Shown here: in pieces, positions 52,655 through 62,162 of the stretch
How the letters are laid out: each line of letters begins with the position of its first letter
Numbering within the stretch: the first letter of the stretch is position 1
Assembly (NCBI GenBank): GCA_036984305.1
Contig: BQWY01000001.1
Location: 2,377,501-2,441,500, forward strand
DNA: 64,000 nucleotides
Direction of reading: 5' to 3'
From: Nitrospira sp.
GTDB lineage: Bacteria > Nitrospirota > Nitrospiria > Nitrospirales > Nitrospiraceae
Made by a program: the position numbers and the translations under genes
Notes under the pieces: model-generated
Database searches by the model: none
Told to the model about the DNA's origin: nothing
The model's input: only the letters and a program-made list of their open reading frames with translations

Positions 52655-54544
52655 TTACGCGAGCTTGAATTGACCGACTTGACCGCTCAATCCTTCAGCG
52701 AGCTTGGCCATTTCTTCGATGGTTTGACGCGTTGATTCCGTGGCTCTCTGAGTGGCAACAGCGCCGCCCGTGAATTCCTTGAGCGACCGCCCCACCTTTT
52801 CCGTCGAACTCGATTGCTCCGTCGCGGACGTCGCAATCGCAATGGCTAGCTCCGCGGAACGCTTCGCGATCGTTGAGATCTCTCCAAACACTTCACCGGT
52901 CTTCATGGCGGAAGCCGATCCCGCCTCCACAGCCTGCGTTTCGTGCTCCATCGCGACGACCGCGTCCTGTGTTTCGGTCTGAATGGTTTTGACGAGTTCG
53001 GCGATCTCACGCGTCGCCTGCGTAGAACTTTCCGCCAGCTTTCTCACTTGGTCGGCGACGACGGCGAATCGAGCACCGGCCTCACCTGCGCCGGCCGCCT
53101 CGATGGCCGCGTTCAACGCGAGCAGGTTGGTCTGGCTGGCGATATCGCGAATGGTAGACACGATCTGCGAGATTTCCAACGATCGATCGCCAAGAGATTT
53201 GATCTGTTTCGACATGCGTTGCACCGCGGCCCGGATTTCCTGCATGTCGTGCACGGTTTCTTGCACGGCTTGTCGTCCCCGTTCCGTCGCAACCAACACC
53301 TGCTTCGCACTCTCAGAGGAGGAATTCGCCGTGTCCGCCACCTGCTTCATGCTGGTGGTCAATTGTTCGACCGCGCCGAGTGTCCGGACCGACTCTTCTG
53401 CCTGGTGACGTGCGGTTCCCGACATTTGGGTGGCCGTGTCGCGCAAGGTTCCAGCGGACTTGTTCACCCGGTCGGCAGCATCACGGACCTGCCCGAGTAG
53501 CTTGCCAAACCGCGCCAACATGAGGTTCAGACCGTCGGCGAGGTTTCCGAACATGTCGGCCGTGACTTCGCCACGTTTCGTCAAGTCGCCCTTACCGACC
53601 TCGGAGACCATGACCAGGAAGGCCATCAGGCGCTTTTGCATTTGATCGCGCTCGTCTTCCGTTTGCACGAGACTGGTCAGGCGGTCCAACATCGCGTTAA
53701 ATGACTTGGCCATCTGGCCGAACTCGTCGTGCGTTTCGACCTTGGCGCGCGCCTGGAAGTTGCCGTTGGCCGCCTGCGTGGCGACGTCGGCAATGTGAAT
53801 GACGTTGCGCGAGAAAAAGTGCGCCAAGCGATACCCGAACCACAACCCCAAGCAAACGGCGGCGATACCGCCCACGAGCATGAGGTTTTTGCCGTTATCG
53901 GCAATCGACTTGGCATCTTCGTTGAGGTCGTTGGCGACATCCGTCATCGTCTTGACCTGTTCGCTGTGTCGCAACACGGCAAGATCGAACGCCGGCGTCA
54001 AGTTCACGGTGAGCGCCAAGGCACCCAATTCACGGAGTTGCTCTGATTGGTCGGCTGAAAGCTTCTTACTAAAACTGTCCATGTAGGCTTGGACGGCGCC
54101 CTTGGCATCGGTGAAGTAGGCGTGCAGGGCAGGCTTCAGCTCCGCTAGGTCTTTGGCCTCGTCACGACCTGCACGGGACACGCGAAGGGTCGTGCTTTCA
54201 TACGCCGCGATTTTTTGATTAATGGTCTCCTCGTACTTCGCCAATTTACCAAGGTCGGCCTCGGCGTCGCTTTGGCGTGTGACGTTGGCGACTTGCAGCA
54301 GAATTTGGTGATGGTCGGTCAGAGCCGTACCCACTTCGTTAAAGTCAGCCAGCGGGGTCACGTAGTCCACGTACACGGTTTGGGACTGACTCGCGAGTTG
54401 TCGCAGCTTGAAGAACCCCAGTCCTGCGATAAGCACGATGATCAAGCTCACAAGGCCAAATCCCACGATCAGCTTGGTTTCCGTCCGTTGGTCGCGGAAC
54501 CACGGCATTGTTTCCAACGCCAAATAGGATGTCTGCTTCTTCAT
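52655..54544 (-). CDS. Methyl-accepting chemotaxis protein (PilJ-like)
   Basis: A 629-residue receptor with a membrane helix at about 25-48, a helical periplasmic domain (about 50-210), a second membrane helix (about 221-240), HAMP domains (one directly after the membrane and a probable second near 310-370), and a cytoplasmic signalling hairpin whose tip reads [20 protein letters not shown]. Methylation-region helices are present, but CheR and CheB are not encoded nearby. It resembles PilJ, consistent with the pilus-type CheA. Its ligand is unknown. Confidence 0.92.
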   Translation of the reverse strand: MKKQTSYLALETMPWFRDQRTETKLIVGFGLVSLIIVLIAGLGFFKLRQLASQSQTVYVDYVTPLADFNEVGTALTDHHQILLQVANVTRQSDAEADLGKLAKYEETINQKIAAYESTTLRVSRAGRDEAKDLAELKPALHAYFTDAKGAVQAYMDSFSKKLSADQSEQLRELGALALTVNLTPAFDLAVLRHSEQVKTMTDVANDLNEDAKSIADNGKNLMLVGGIAAVCLGLWFGYRLAHFFSRNVIHIADVATQAANGNFQARAKVETHDEFGQMAKSFNAMLDRLTSLVQTEDERDQMQKRLMAFLVMVSEVGKGDLTKRGEVTADMFGNLADGLNLMLARFGKLLGQVRDAADRVNKSAGTLRDTATQMSGTARHQAEESVRTLGAVEQLTTSMKQVADTANSSSESAKQVLVATERGRQAVQETVHDMQEIRAAVQRMSKQIKSLGDRSLEISQIVSTIRDIASQTNLLALNAAIEAAGAGEAGARFAVVADQVRKLAESSTQATREIAELVKTIQTETQDAVVAMEHETQAVEAGSASAMKTGEVFGEISTIAKRSAELAIAIATSATEQSSSTEKVGRSLKEFTGGAVATQRATESTRQTIEEMAKLAEGLSGQVGQFKLA

Positions 54545-54646
54545 GACGCGGTCCTCCTTCTCACTGTGCTCGTCAAGCTGTATCGTGGTGCTGTGGATCC
54601 AATCGACTCTCTAGGGCCACGAACCGGTAGGATGACGGGGTCCATG

Positions 54647-55135
54647 TCACCCCCCTTCAACGCGTGCGAGAAGGGCGGGCACTTCCACCATGCCACCCAT
54701 ACGCCCTTCGACCGGGAGAATGCCGGAGATGAACGGACGTGCTGCGCGATCCGGCTGGCTCGGGGAGGCGAGAACTTCGTCCCGAGACACGGTACGAATT
54801 TCTGGCACCTCGTCCACGATCAGACCGACTTGCTGCGCGCCATGCCTGATCACCACGGCGAATTGCTCGTCGCTGACTGTACCGCCAAGCCCCAGCGCCG
54901 AGCGCACATCAACGAGCGGCATGATCGTGCCCCGAAGATTGGCGACTCCCACAATCACCGCCGGCATCTTGGGAACCGGTGTGGTGTGCTCCACTGGAAA
55001 GACCTCCCGCACATACCGCAAATCGATCGCGAACAACTCCGTTCCAATGGTCACAAGGCATACGCGCAACGTCGCCCCGGCCAACTGGGCCGACGGCATG
55101 TGCGCGGGGATGACAGGAACCTCGATGTGGCTCAT
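54647..55135 (-). CDS. CheW-domain protein (PilI-like)
   Basis: A 162-residue CheW adaptor with LRVCLVTIGTELFAIDLRYVREV, VANLRGTIMPLVDVRSALGL and FISGILPVEGRMGGMVEV. It lies directly upstream of the receptor gene, 102 bp apart, matching the PilI position in pilus chemosensory clusters. It couples the receptor to the kinase. Confidence 0.9.
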   Translation of the reverse strand: MSHIEVPVIPAHMPSAQLAGATLRVCLVTIGTELFAIDLRYVREVFPVEHTTPVPKMPAVIVGVANLRGTIMPLVDVRSALGLGGTVSDEQFAVVIRHGAQQVGLIVDEVPEIRTVSRDEVLASPSQPDRAARPFISGILPVEGRMGGMVEVPALLARVEGG

Positions 55136-55175
55136 GGTTGAACGTATCCAGCAGCGATGACCGGCAGCGAATTTC

Positions 55176-55538
55176 TCAGTGCAGGGCCCGCTTGACCGCT
55201 GTCAGGAGGTCCTCGGACTTGAAAGGCTTCACGACATAGCCGTTGGCGCCCTGTTGCTCGCCCCAGAATTTGTCGCTGTCGTTCCCCTTCGAGGTGCACA
55301 GGATGACGGGAATGCCTTTGACACGATCGTCGTTCTTGAGGTCACGACAGGCCTGAAAGCCGTTGCGGCCGGGCATCACCACATCCATGATGACCAGATC
55401 GGGCTTCTCAACCACTAACTTGTCCTCCAGTTTGTCGGTGTTGGAGTAGGTCACGACCGTATGATTGGCGGACTTCAGAAAGCCTTCGATCATTTGCGCC
55501 TCGGCGAACGAATCATCGACCACTACAATCTTGCTCAT
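55176..55538 (-). CDS. CheY-like response regulator (PilG-like)
   Basis: A 120-residue single receiver domain: VVVDDS at 5-10, phospho-acceptor Asp52 in LVIMDVVMP, Thr in ILCTSKG and Lys in VVKPFK. No output domain, so it acts by binding a partner, as PilG does. The ATG at 55538 follows GGGGGAGG; the longer frame begins with a weak upstream start. It precedes the CheW gene by 40 bp. Confidence 0.92.
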   Translation of the reverse strand: MSKIVVVDDSFAEAQMIEGFLKSANHTVVTYSNTDKLEDKLVVEKPDLVIMDVVMPGRNGFQACRDLKNDDRVKGIPVILCTSKGNDSDKFWGEQQGANGYVVKPFKSEDLLTAVKRALH

Positions 55539-55603
55539 CTGAACCTCCCCCTTCAGTTGACGATTGTCCAATTACGATACAGACTCCACCGCTGGCCCTC
55601 AGA

Positions 55604-56338
55604 CTACCGCATGGGGTAGACGATGCTGAGCGCGCCAGCCAACTCGCCTTCTTTCCACCCTTCCTTCCGCATCCCCGTGATGTCTCGCTCGCCGCGAGGC
55701 GCACCGTGGCAGTACAGGCAGGATGCGCTCGCATATTCGGGATCCATAAGTCGATAGACCGGCCTTCCGTTCAGCATCGTGGCCTTGGCATACTGCTGTC
55801 CTTTTGGATGACGACTATCCGAAAACAATTTCAATACGTCGGCTTCGAATTCATCCGGCCGGTTATTTGGGTTCCGGTAATCCACACCGGTGAGCTTGAT
55901 ACGAATTCCTGTCTTCTTGTAAAACTTTTCACCCGTCTTTCGGGCAAATACCGCCGGCAAGAAACCTTTAAAGCCGACCCCGGCCTTATTGATGACGACT
56001 TGTGCGTCATCCACCACTTCTTTTTCCGCCTCCAGGAGACTGAGCAGCACATTCCCTTGCGGTTGACCAGCTGCCCGGCCAAGATCGATTTTGGTTGCGC
56101 TCCGGAATCGCTCGGCGACCTGAGAGGCGAGGAAGTCGCCGGTAAATCCCTTGTTGGCTTTGGACGGATCGTTGATCAATTCCTGATGCTCGGAAACGAT
56201 GCCACGACCCAGCTTGACCAATTTGATGAGCAATTCGCTCGTCTCGGCCTCCTCCGAGGCGTAGACGGAGGCGGCGAATACCGGTACGCCGCTCGTGAGA
56301 CACAGGCATGCGATGGCCGCAACAACGCGAGCGTTCAT
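55604..56338 (-). CDS. Periplasmic haem-binding protein, Tll0287/DUF3365 type
   Basis: A 244-residue exported protein with a signal peptide (MNARVVAAIACLCLTSGVPVFA) and a mainly helical domain of the DUF3365 family, seen in sensor kinases and chemoreceptors. Near the C terminus it has one haem c motif, CLYCHG at 207-211. The ATG at 56338 follows GGGAGG. As the first gene of the chemosensory operon, it could be a redox or gas sensor, or relay a ligand to the receptor two genes later; no direct evidence for that. The family link is by signature features. Confidence 0.8.
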   Translation of the reverse strand: MNARVVAAIACLCLTSGVPVFAASVYASEEAETSELLIKLVKLGRGIVSEHQELINDPSKANKGFTGDFLASQVAERFRSATKIDLGRAAGQPQGNVLLSLLEAEKEVVDDAQVVINKAGVGFKGFLPAVFARKTGEKFYKKTGIRIKLTGVDYRNPNNRPDEFEADVLKLFSDSRHPKGQQYAKATMLNGRPVYRLMDPEYASASCLYCHGAPRGERDITGMRKEGWKEGELAGALSIVYPMR

Positions 56339-56643
56339 AAATTCCTCCCGGGAAAAACGACAGTAAGGAACCTGCTGGTCAACAAGTATAGCGCCGATAC
56401 GCAAATGCGCCAGTCCGGTCCCTGGACTCCACCGACGCACTCGCCCGCCTCGATTGCTCGGCAACGGGGCATGGACCCTCCACCTCCTTATGCACCGCTT
56501 GATGAAGTTCGCAAAGAAAAATCAGAAATGTCGACACGCACTGACAAGTGGCGGGACACCGGCCGCGAAGACATCGCCCATGACATTCGCCCATGGCGAC
56601 CTGAGGCGGTCCGACTAGGAAAAGTTGGAGAGGCCGACTGGAC
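56339..56643. other. Intergenic region between the chemosensory operon and the cobalamin block
   Basis: 305 bp with no supported gene on either strand. It must contain the promoter of the chemosensory operon. A TATACT at about 56386-56391 (minus strand) is a possible -10 element, but no matching -35 was found. Confidence 0.4.
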
Positions 56644-57273
56644 CTATGTGGGATTCCGTGTCCAGACACGCTCCGGCTCGCCCGCATGACGGGCAAGATA
56701 GCGGGCGTACACAAACAAGCTATCGCTGAGGCGGTTGAGAAACACGACAAGAGCCGGGTCGATCGCTTCGACCCGTCCGAGTCGCACGCATGCCCGTTCA
56801 GCACGGCGACAAACGGTCCGTGCAACGTGTAAGGCACTGCTAGCGACGCCTCCTCCCGGCAGGATGAATTCCTCGAGCGGCTTCAAGTCCCGCTGGCAGG
56901 TATCCATTTGCCTTTCCAGTCTCGCGACGTCGGACGCGATGACACGTGGCATATTCGGAAAGATCTGACCCGGCGCCGTCGCCAGGATCCCTCCGAGGTC
57001 GAAGAGCTTGTTTTGTATCCACCCGAGCTCGGTCACTAAGACCCGATGAGCAGACGTACGGGGCGTATCGGCCTGCAGAAGGGCCACCGTCAGTCCCAGC
57101 TGCGCGTTCAGTTCATCGACCGTGCCGTACGCTTCGACGCGGGGACTGTCTTTCCACACCGATTGACCGCCTGCCAGCCGCGTTCGGCCCTTGTCCCCGG
57201 TGCGTGTATACACCTTGGTAATGCGCAACCGCCGTGGTCGTGGTGGGGGATCGGAACGGCGACGTGCTGTCAT
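56644..57273 (-). CDS. Cob(I)alamin adenosyltransferase, PduO type
   Basis: A 209-residue enzyme that transfers the adenosyl group from ATP to cobalamin or its precursor. Conserved motifs are TRTGDKGRTRLAGG near residue 25, YGTVDELNAQLG, and RRAERACVRL. The ATG at 57273 overlaps the stop of cobQ (ATGA) and is preceded by GGAGGT; the more upstream ATG at 57291 lies inside cobQ and would put that binding site within the coding sequence. It is cotranscribed with cobQ and btuB, so it follows riboswitch control. Confidence 0.93.
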   Translation of the reverse strand: MTARRRSDPPPRPRRLRITKVYTRTGDKGRTRLAGGQSVWKDSPRVEAYGTVDELNAQLGLTVALLQADTPRTSAHRVLVTELGWIQNKLFDLGGILATAPGQIFPNMPRVIASDVARLERQMDTCQRDLKPLEEFILPGGGVASSALHVARTVCRRAERACVRLGRVEAIDPALVVFLNRLSDSLFVYARYLARHAGEPERVWTRNPT

Positions 57274-58811
57274 GGGATGACCTCCAGGCAAAGCGCACGT
57301 TCAATTGCGGTGAGATCGACATACCGTTCGAGGTGTTCGGCCCAACGATGGACGGTCCGCTCCAAGACGGATGATACCGCCACAGACGTATCCGCCTCCA
57401 ATAGCTGCAAGCCCTTGCGCAGACGGATCCGATTGAGCCACGCCCGCCGGAAGAGAGGCGCGTCGAAGAGGCCGTGCACCGTGGTGCCCCAGACACGACT
57501 CCCGTGGCCGACGGCTCCTTCCGAAAACAACGTCACACAGGCGCCGTCCACCTCGCCGGAGTTTGCCACTTGCGACATGATGCGCACACAGGCGCCGGCG
57601 CCCGTCGTGGTTCGACCCATGTGAATCTGATAGCCGGAAATTGCATAGCCGCCGAGTGTCTCGAGGCCGATTATTTCGCCGGCAACCTGTCGACAGATCT
57701 TGGGGGATTGCCAGACCGTATCGGCATCGAGAAATCCCAAGCCCGCGGAATGTCCGCCATGCTCCAGCGCCTCCGGATCGGACAAGCTGTTTCCCAGCAT
57801 TTGATAGCCGCCACACACACCGACCAACTCCCCGCCCCCGTCGACATGCGCCACCAATGGAGCCGGGAACCTCCGCTCCCTGAGATACGCAAGATCGGAC
57901 AACGTGTTTTTAGTGCCCGGCAGAATGACGACGTCGGCTCCGACGAGTTCGCGGGGAGTGCGGATGTAGCGGAGCGCCACGTCCGGCTCTGCCTCGAGTG
58001 GAAGAAAATCCGTCACGTTGCTCATCCACGGCAACAGGAGTACTCCGATGTTGACCGAGTCTCGAGTAAACGCCACCGGACGCCCGGCAGCGGCGGGCAG
58101 ACCGTCCTCCGGTTCGAACCGACATTCGAAGAGATACGGAACGACTCCCAAGATCGGCACACCGGTACGATCCCTCAAGAAACTGATGCCGTCATGAAAG
58201 AGTGCGGGATCACCACGGAACTTATTGATGACGACGCCCAGCACCCGAGCCCGTTCGTTCGGGGTCAACAGTTCCAGAGTCCCCACGATTTGCGCGAACA
58301 CGCCGCCGCGCTCAATATCCGCTACGAGAATAACCTTGGCATCGGCATGCTCGACCATACGCCAGTTCACCAAATCACGATCGCGAAGATTCACTTCCGC
58401 GGCACTCCCCGCTCCCTCGATGATCACCAGGTCGCTCGATTCCGACATGCGCCGGTAGGAGTCGGTAATGGCGTCCCACAATTCGACCTGGAAGGTCCGA
58501 AAGTCCGAGGCCTCGCGGGTGTACCGCGGGATCCCCTGCACAATGACCTGAGCGCGCGTGTCCGACTCCGGCTTGAGAAGGATAGGATTCATGTGCACAG
58601 AGGGGAGGAGGCCGCAGGCCAGGGCTTGGACGGCCTGGGCGCGTCCGATTTCGCCACCCTCGTGCGTCACAAACGAGTTCAGCGACATATTTTGCGCCTT
58701 GAAGGGCGCGACACGTCGTCCACGACGTGTGTAGATTCGACATAGTCCGGCCGCGACGACGCTCTTGCCGACATCCGAACCTGTCCCCAGCACCGCCAAT
58801 GTTGAACTCAC
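57270..58811 (-). CDS. cobQ: Cobyric acid synthase
   Basis: A 513-residue amidotransferase that amidates four side chains of adenosylcobyrinic a,c-diamide. The N-terminal domain has the ATP-binding GTGSDVGKS motif, with the rest of the dethiobiotin-synthetase-like fold. The C-terminal glutamine amidotransferase has the nucleophile Cys in GVCGGYQMLG and the His in TTVHGLF. It starts 62 bp after btuB and overlaps the adenosyltransferase start. Confidence 0.96.
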   Translation of the reverse strand: MSSTLAVLGTGSDVGKSVVAAGLCRIYTRRGRRVAPFKAQNMSLNSFVTHEGGEIGRAQAVQALACGLLPSVHMNPILLKPESDTRAQVIVQGIPRYTREASDFRTFQVELWDAITDSYRRMSESSDLVIIEGAGSAAEVNLRDRDLVNWRMVEHADAKVILVADIERGGVFAQIVGTLELLTPNERARVLGVVINKFRGDPALFHDGISFLRDRTGVPILGVVPYLFECRFEPEDGLPAAAGRPVAFTRDSVNIGVLLLPWMSNVTDFLPLEAEPDVALRYIRTPRELVGADVVILPGTKNTLSDLAYLRERRFPAPLVAHVDGGGELVGVCGGYQMLGNSLSDPEALEHGGHSAGLGFLDADTVWQSPKICRQVAGEIIGLETLGGYAISGYQIHMGRTTTGAGACVRIMSQVANSGEVDGACVTLFSEGAVGHGSRVWGTTVHGLFDAPLFRRAWLNRIRLRKGLQLLEADTSVAVSSVLERTVHRWAEHLERYVDLTAIERALCLEVIP

Positions 58812-58873
58812 GTCATCTACCTTGGCGACGCGAGCCGGACGCGTGTGCAGCGTCCGGCCGCACCTGCCCCGGT

Positions 58874-60883
58874 TCAGTAAGTGTATTTGACACCGGCAAA
58901 AATGGATCGGATCGGGATGCCAAACCCGTAGATTTCTTCGTAGTTCTCATTAAACAGGTTCTGAACGCGCGTGTACACGTGCCAGTGTTTTGTCACGTCG
59001 TAACTTGCGGCCAGGTTCACGACACCGAACGATCCGAGTTTTTGGGCCGGGGTGTTGGCAATATCGTTGTTCCGGGCGCCCACGAAGCGGTAGTCGATGT
59101 AAACACGGGCCTGTTCCACAGGTTGATAGGCGAGCCCCACCGAGGCCTGGTCGATTGGCCATCGCGGTAAACGGTTGCCGGTGGTCAGATCGCGCGTATG
59201 CGTATTGGTATATTGCGCCCTGACCTCAAGCGTCCGGGTTACCTGTGCCTTGACGGAAAATTCCCACCCCTGGCTCCGCGCCTGCGCGATATTTAAAGGA
59301 CAGAATCCGAATGTATCCGCAGGACACAAAGTGGGCGCGCCCAGTAAGGGAAACTGGATGAGATCGCGGAAGTGATTCCAAAAATAGATCCCGCTCAGGG
59401 TGATTCGCCCCTTCCAGAGAATCTGGTCCACTCCGACATCGAGACTCTGACTTCGCTCGGGCTTCAGGTTGGGATTGTTCACCGGGAACCCGTCAGCCAG
59501 GAAGTACAGGTCGTTCATCGTGGGGGCTTTGAATCCCGTCGAATAACCGCCGCGCAGTTTGGTATTTGTCTCCGATATCAGATATCCCGCCGTGGCCCGG
59601 TAGGTCGTCGCATCACCAAAGATGTTGTAGCTGTCCTGCCGCAAGCCGGCCGTGGCAAAGAACCGCTCCCAAAGGTTCAGCTGCGCCTCGATGAACCCGG
59701 CGTTGGACGACAGAATGCGCTGGGGGGGGGTTGACCCAAAGTTCTGGGTGTTCTCGCCGATATCCTCTCGGAATTGGTACCCAGCTGTGATCAACAACGG
59801 TTTGCCGATCTGAAAATTGTGCTGCCATTCCAGACGGTGATTCACCGTATTGATGTGGCTCGAAAACGGGAAAAAGCATGTACTGGGGTCGGCTGGGAAA
59901 CCACAGAAGGGGTCCGGCGTGATGAACTGCCCGGTCGTCAAATTGCGGCCGGACGGTCCGCTATGTGAGCGAATGCGTTCCATTCCTTGCGCCAGCGTCA
60001 GTCGCTGTGACCACCACGCCGTCAAGGGCTGCACGTACGTCCCGCTCAGCACCATATTTTGCTGCGTCAGTTTGCTTCCGTAAATATCCGCAGGTTGGCT
60101 GTTCCCATCGAAACCATCGAAGTCCGTGTCCGAATTCCACCATCGCAACGCGAACTCGAGACGCCCATCTTTCGGCAGCGCCACCCCCATCTTCGCCGAT
60201 GCCTGCCAGTTGTGAAATCCGTCGCGCTCCGTTGCGCCCCGCTTGTAGTTGACGGTCGAGAAGGCGCTGGTGTCCCATCGGGTCAGAGCGATGGCGAAAT
60301 CGAACGGTCCCGTAGCCCCCGACGTGGTCACTCCCTCACGAAGCGTTGCAAATGAGCCGAACTCCGCAAATGCGCTTGCCGTCGGGCGGCCATCGCCCCG
60401 CTTGGTCACAATGTTGATCACGCCACCGATGGCATCGGATCCGTACAACATGCTCTGCGCCCCGCGCAGGATTTCGATGCGCTCGATATTGTCCACCGTC
60501 AGCCCCCCGAAATCGAACAACCCGGACGTCGGACTATTGACAATGACACCATCGATCAGGACCATCGTATGGTTGCTTTTCGTCCCGCGCATCTGGACGG
60601 TGGCGAGATTGCCGGGGCCTCCGGCTTGAAACGCGGTGATCCCTTGCGCCAAGCGCAATCCGTCGAAGACGGTGTGCATTCTCTTGCGCGACAATTCCTC
60701 GCCCGAGATAACCTCAACCGAGCTGGTCAGGTGACTCACCGGAGTGGGTGTTTTGGTGGCACTGACGACCACTTCTTCGACCTTGACTGGTTCTTCCTCC
60801 TCCAAGGCGGCCTGAACCGGCGTGACATACCCTCCCGCAGCGGACACCACAATGCCCCACAGGGCCACGACAACGCGATACAT
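58874..60883 (-). CDS. btuB: TonB-dependent outer-membrane cobalamin receptor
   Basis: A 669-residue receptor. The signal peptide is MYRVVVALWGIVVSAAGGYV ending near VQA, the TonB box-like segment reads EEVVVSATK, the plug domain spans about 55-160 (RIEILRGAQSMLYGSDAIGGVINI), and the C-terminal beta barrel ends in an aromatic residue (GVKYTY). The assignment to B12 rests on the riboswitch immediately upstream and the cobQ, adenosyltransferase and btuFCD neighbours; sequence alone shows only a TonB-dependent receptor. Length and order match BtuB-like systems. Confidence 0.9.
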   Translation of the reverse strand: MYRVVVALWGIVVSAAGGYVTPVQAALEEEEPVKVEEVVVSATKTPTPVSHLTSSVEVISGEELSRKRMHTVFDGLRLAQGITAFQAGGPGNLATVQMRGTKSNHTMVLIDGVIVNSPTSGLFDFGGLTVDNIERIEILRGAQSMLYGSDAIGGVINIVTKRGDGRPTASAFAEFGSFATLREGVTTSGATGPFDFAIALTRWDTSAFSTVNYKRGATERDGFHNWQASAKMGVALPKDGRLEFALRWWNSDTDFDGFDGNSQPADIYGSKLTQQNMVLSGTYVQPLTAWWSQRLTLAQGMERIRSHSGPSGRNLTTGQFITPDPFCGFPADPSTCFFPFSSHINTVNHRLEWQHNFQIGKPLLITAGYQFREDIGENTQNFGSTPPQRILSSNAGFIEAQLNLWERFFATAGLRQDSYNIFGDATTYRATAGYLISETNTKLRGGYSTGFKAPTMNDLYFLADGFPVNNPNLKPERSQSLDVGVDQILWKGRITLSGIYFWNHFRDLIQFPLLGAPTLCPADTFGFCPLNIAQARSQGWEFSVKAQVTRTLEVRAQYTNTHTRDLTTGNRLPRWPIDQASVGLAYQPVEQARVYIDYRFVGARNNDIANTPAQKLGSFGVVNLAASYDVTKHWHVYTRVQNLFNENYEEIYGFGIPIRSIFAGVKYTY

Positions 60884-60919
60884 ACTCCACCTTCCCTTTG
60901 ACTCGAAGGGTGTTGTGGT

Positions 60920-61145
60920 CCGAAGCGACGGGTGGATCTCCTGACTCGCGGATCGTCACGTCCTCTGCGCCTTCCCAGTGACTCATGAGCGGTGAGGAGT
61001 GCACGGCGAGGCAATTGGATCACCCGCGCCGCCCGCTCTTCTCCTCATCCCTCACGGGCCGTACCAGTGGCTCGAAAGCAGAGTCACTCCCCGCTTACAG
61101 TGGCGGTACCGTGATGGTGTTGCACCATCTTTCCCACCCTGCCGC
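60920..61145 (-). ncRNA. Cobalamin riboswitch upstream of btuB
   Basis: On the minus strand the gap contains conserved adenosylcobalamin riboswitch pieces in order: GGTGGGAAAGATGGTGCAAC, CCACTGTAAGCGGGGAG, a GCCACTG box, CACTGGGAAGGC, and the terminal GAGTCAGGAGATCCACC (a form of the AGTCAGGAGACCTGCC element). It ends about 35 bp before the btuB ATG. Binding of cobalamin would be expected to lower expression of btuB, cobQ and the adenosyltransferase. Boundaries are approximate. The remaining 160 bp to btuD must hold its promoter. Confidence 0.9.
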
Positions 61146-61304
61146 ATGTACATGTGTCCACCATGGAGCGAGCCGCACCTACGGCCGCCCGACCTGGACA
61201 CTTGCTCGTTCCCTAAACGCTCCTCCCGGATTGTGAATACGGTTCCTTCCCTATCGGCGTGATCCGGTGGAACCGGGCCGACATCACGCAAGATGTGCAA
61301 CGAG

Positions 61305-62162
61305 TTAGTCCGTGGGTATTCGGAGCACCACACGCGGCGGATCGGCGCCGGACCGCCGTTCGACCGCAAGCGCCTTCCCATAGACTGATTCCAGGATGTC
61401 CTCCGCCAATACCTGTTCGGGTGGCCCGATTGCCACAACCTGCCCGGCCGCAAGGAGAAGCACCCGTGTACAGAGGAGTGCGGCCAGATTCAGATCGTGT
61501 GTGACCAACACAATGCCGAGACCGCAGGACCGATTCAAATAGCGGAGCCGGGCGGCCAACCCGGCAAGATGGTGGGCGTCCAAGTGCGTCGTGGGTTCGT
61601 CCAAAACGATCATGCGCGTCTGCTGCGCAAGAGCCCGCGCAAGATAGGCGCGCTGACGCTCGCCGCTTGACACCCGATCGATCGGATGATCCGCTAAATG
61701 GGCCACGTCCATGTCCTGCATTGCCCTCACGGCAACATCCCAATCCGCGCGCGTGTCCCACGCCCATCCAAAACCAAACCGACCCGCTCGTTGATGTGGG
61801 TACCTCCCCATGAGCACGATTTCCGAGACAGTAAATGGAAATCCAATCGGCGCCTCCGTGAACACCGCGGCGACGCGCCGTGCGACGTCGTGCGGAGGGA
61901 CCTCGGCAAGCAAACGATCGCCGAGATAGATCCTCCCCTCCTCAGGCGTCTGCAATCCCGCCATCAGCTTGACCAGCGTGGACTTGCCGGATCCGTTCGG
62001 ACCGATCACACCGAGTATTTCACCGGAGTGAATAGAAAACGAAACGTCGCGGAAGATCCACCTCGATTCGTTCTGACTGCCTCGAAAGACCGACCGTTCA
62101 TGGTATCGAAAACCGACACCGTCCAGACGGTACGCCGCATCCGGCTCCCGCGCCAAACTCAT
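61305..62162 (-). CDS. btuD: Cobalamin ABC transporter ATPase
   Basis: A 285-residue ABC ATPase with Walker A GPNGSGKST at about 54-62, signature VSSGERQR (the usual LSGGE has Val and Ser), and Walker B MIVLDEPTTHLD. It is of the FecE/BtuD class that pairs with FecCD permeases. It overlaps the permease stop by four bases (ATGA), completing a btuF-btuC-btuD operon. Assignment to cobalamin is based on the adjacent riboswitch and B12 genes; an iron-siderophore role is a less likely alternative. Confidence 0.9.
   Translation of the reverse strand: MSLAREPDAAYRLDGVGFRYHERSVFRGSQNESRWIFRDVSFSIHSGEILGVIGPNGSGKSTLVKLMAGLQTPEEGRIYLGDRLLAEVPPHDVARRVAAVFTEAPIGFPFTVSEIVLMGRYPHQRAGRFGFGWAWDTRADWDVAVRAMQDMDVAHLADHPIDRVSSGERQRAYLARALAQQTRMIVLDEPTTHLDAHHLAGLAARLRYLNRSCGLGIVLVTHDLNLAALLCTRVLLLAAGQVVAIGPPEQVLAEDILESVYGKALAVERRSGADPPRVVLRIPTD

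Noticed and set aside
54215-55141. Plus-strand frame of 308 codons across the receptor and CheW genes
   Set aside because: Spans two conserved minus-strand genes and their gap; no domain.
55706-56689. Plus-strand frame of 327 codons opposite the haem protein gene
   Set aside because: Shadow of a gene with signal peptide and haem motif.
57474-58745. Plus-strand frame of 423 codons opposite cobQ
   Set aside because: Shadow of cobQ.
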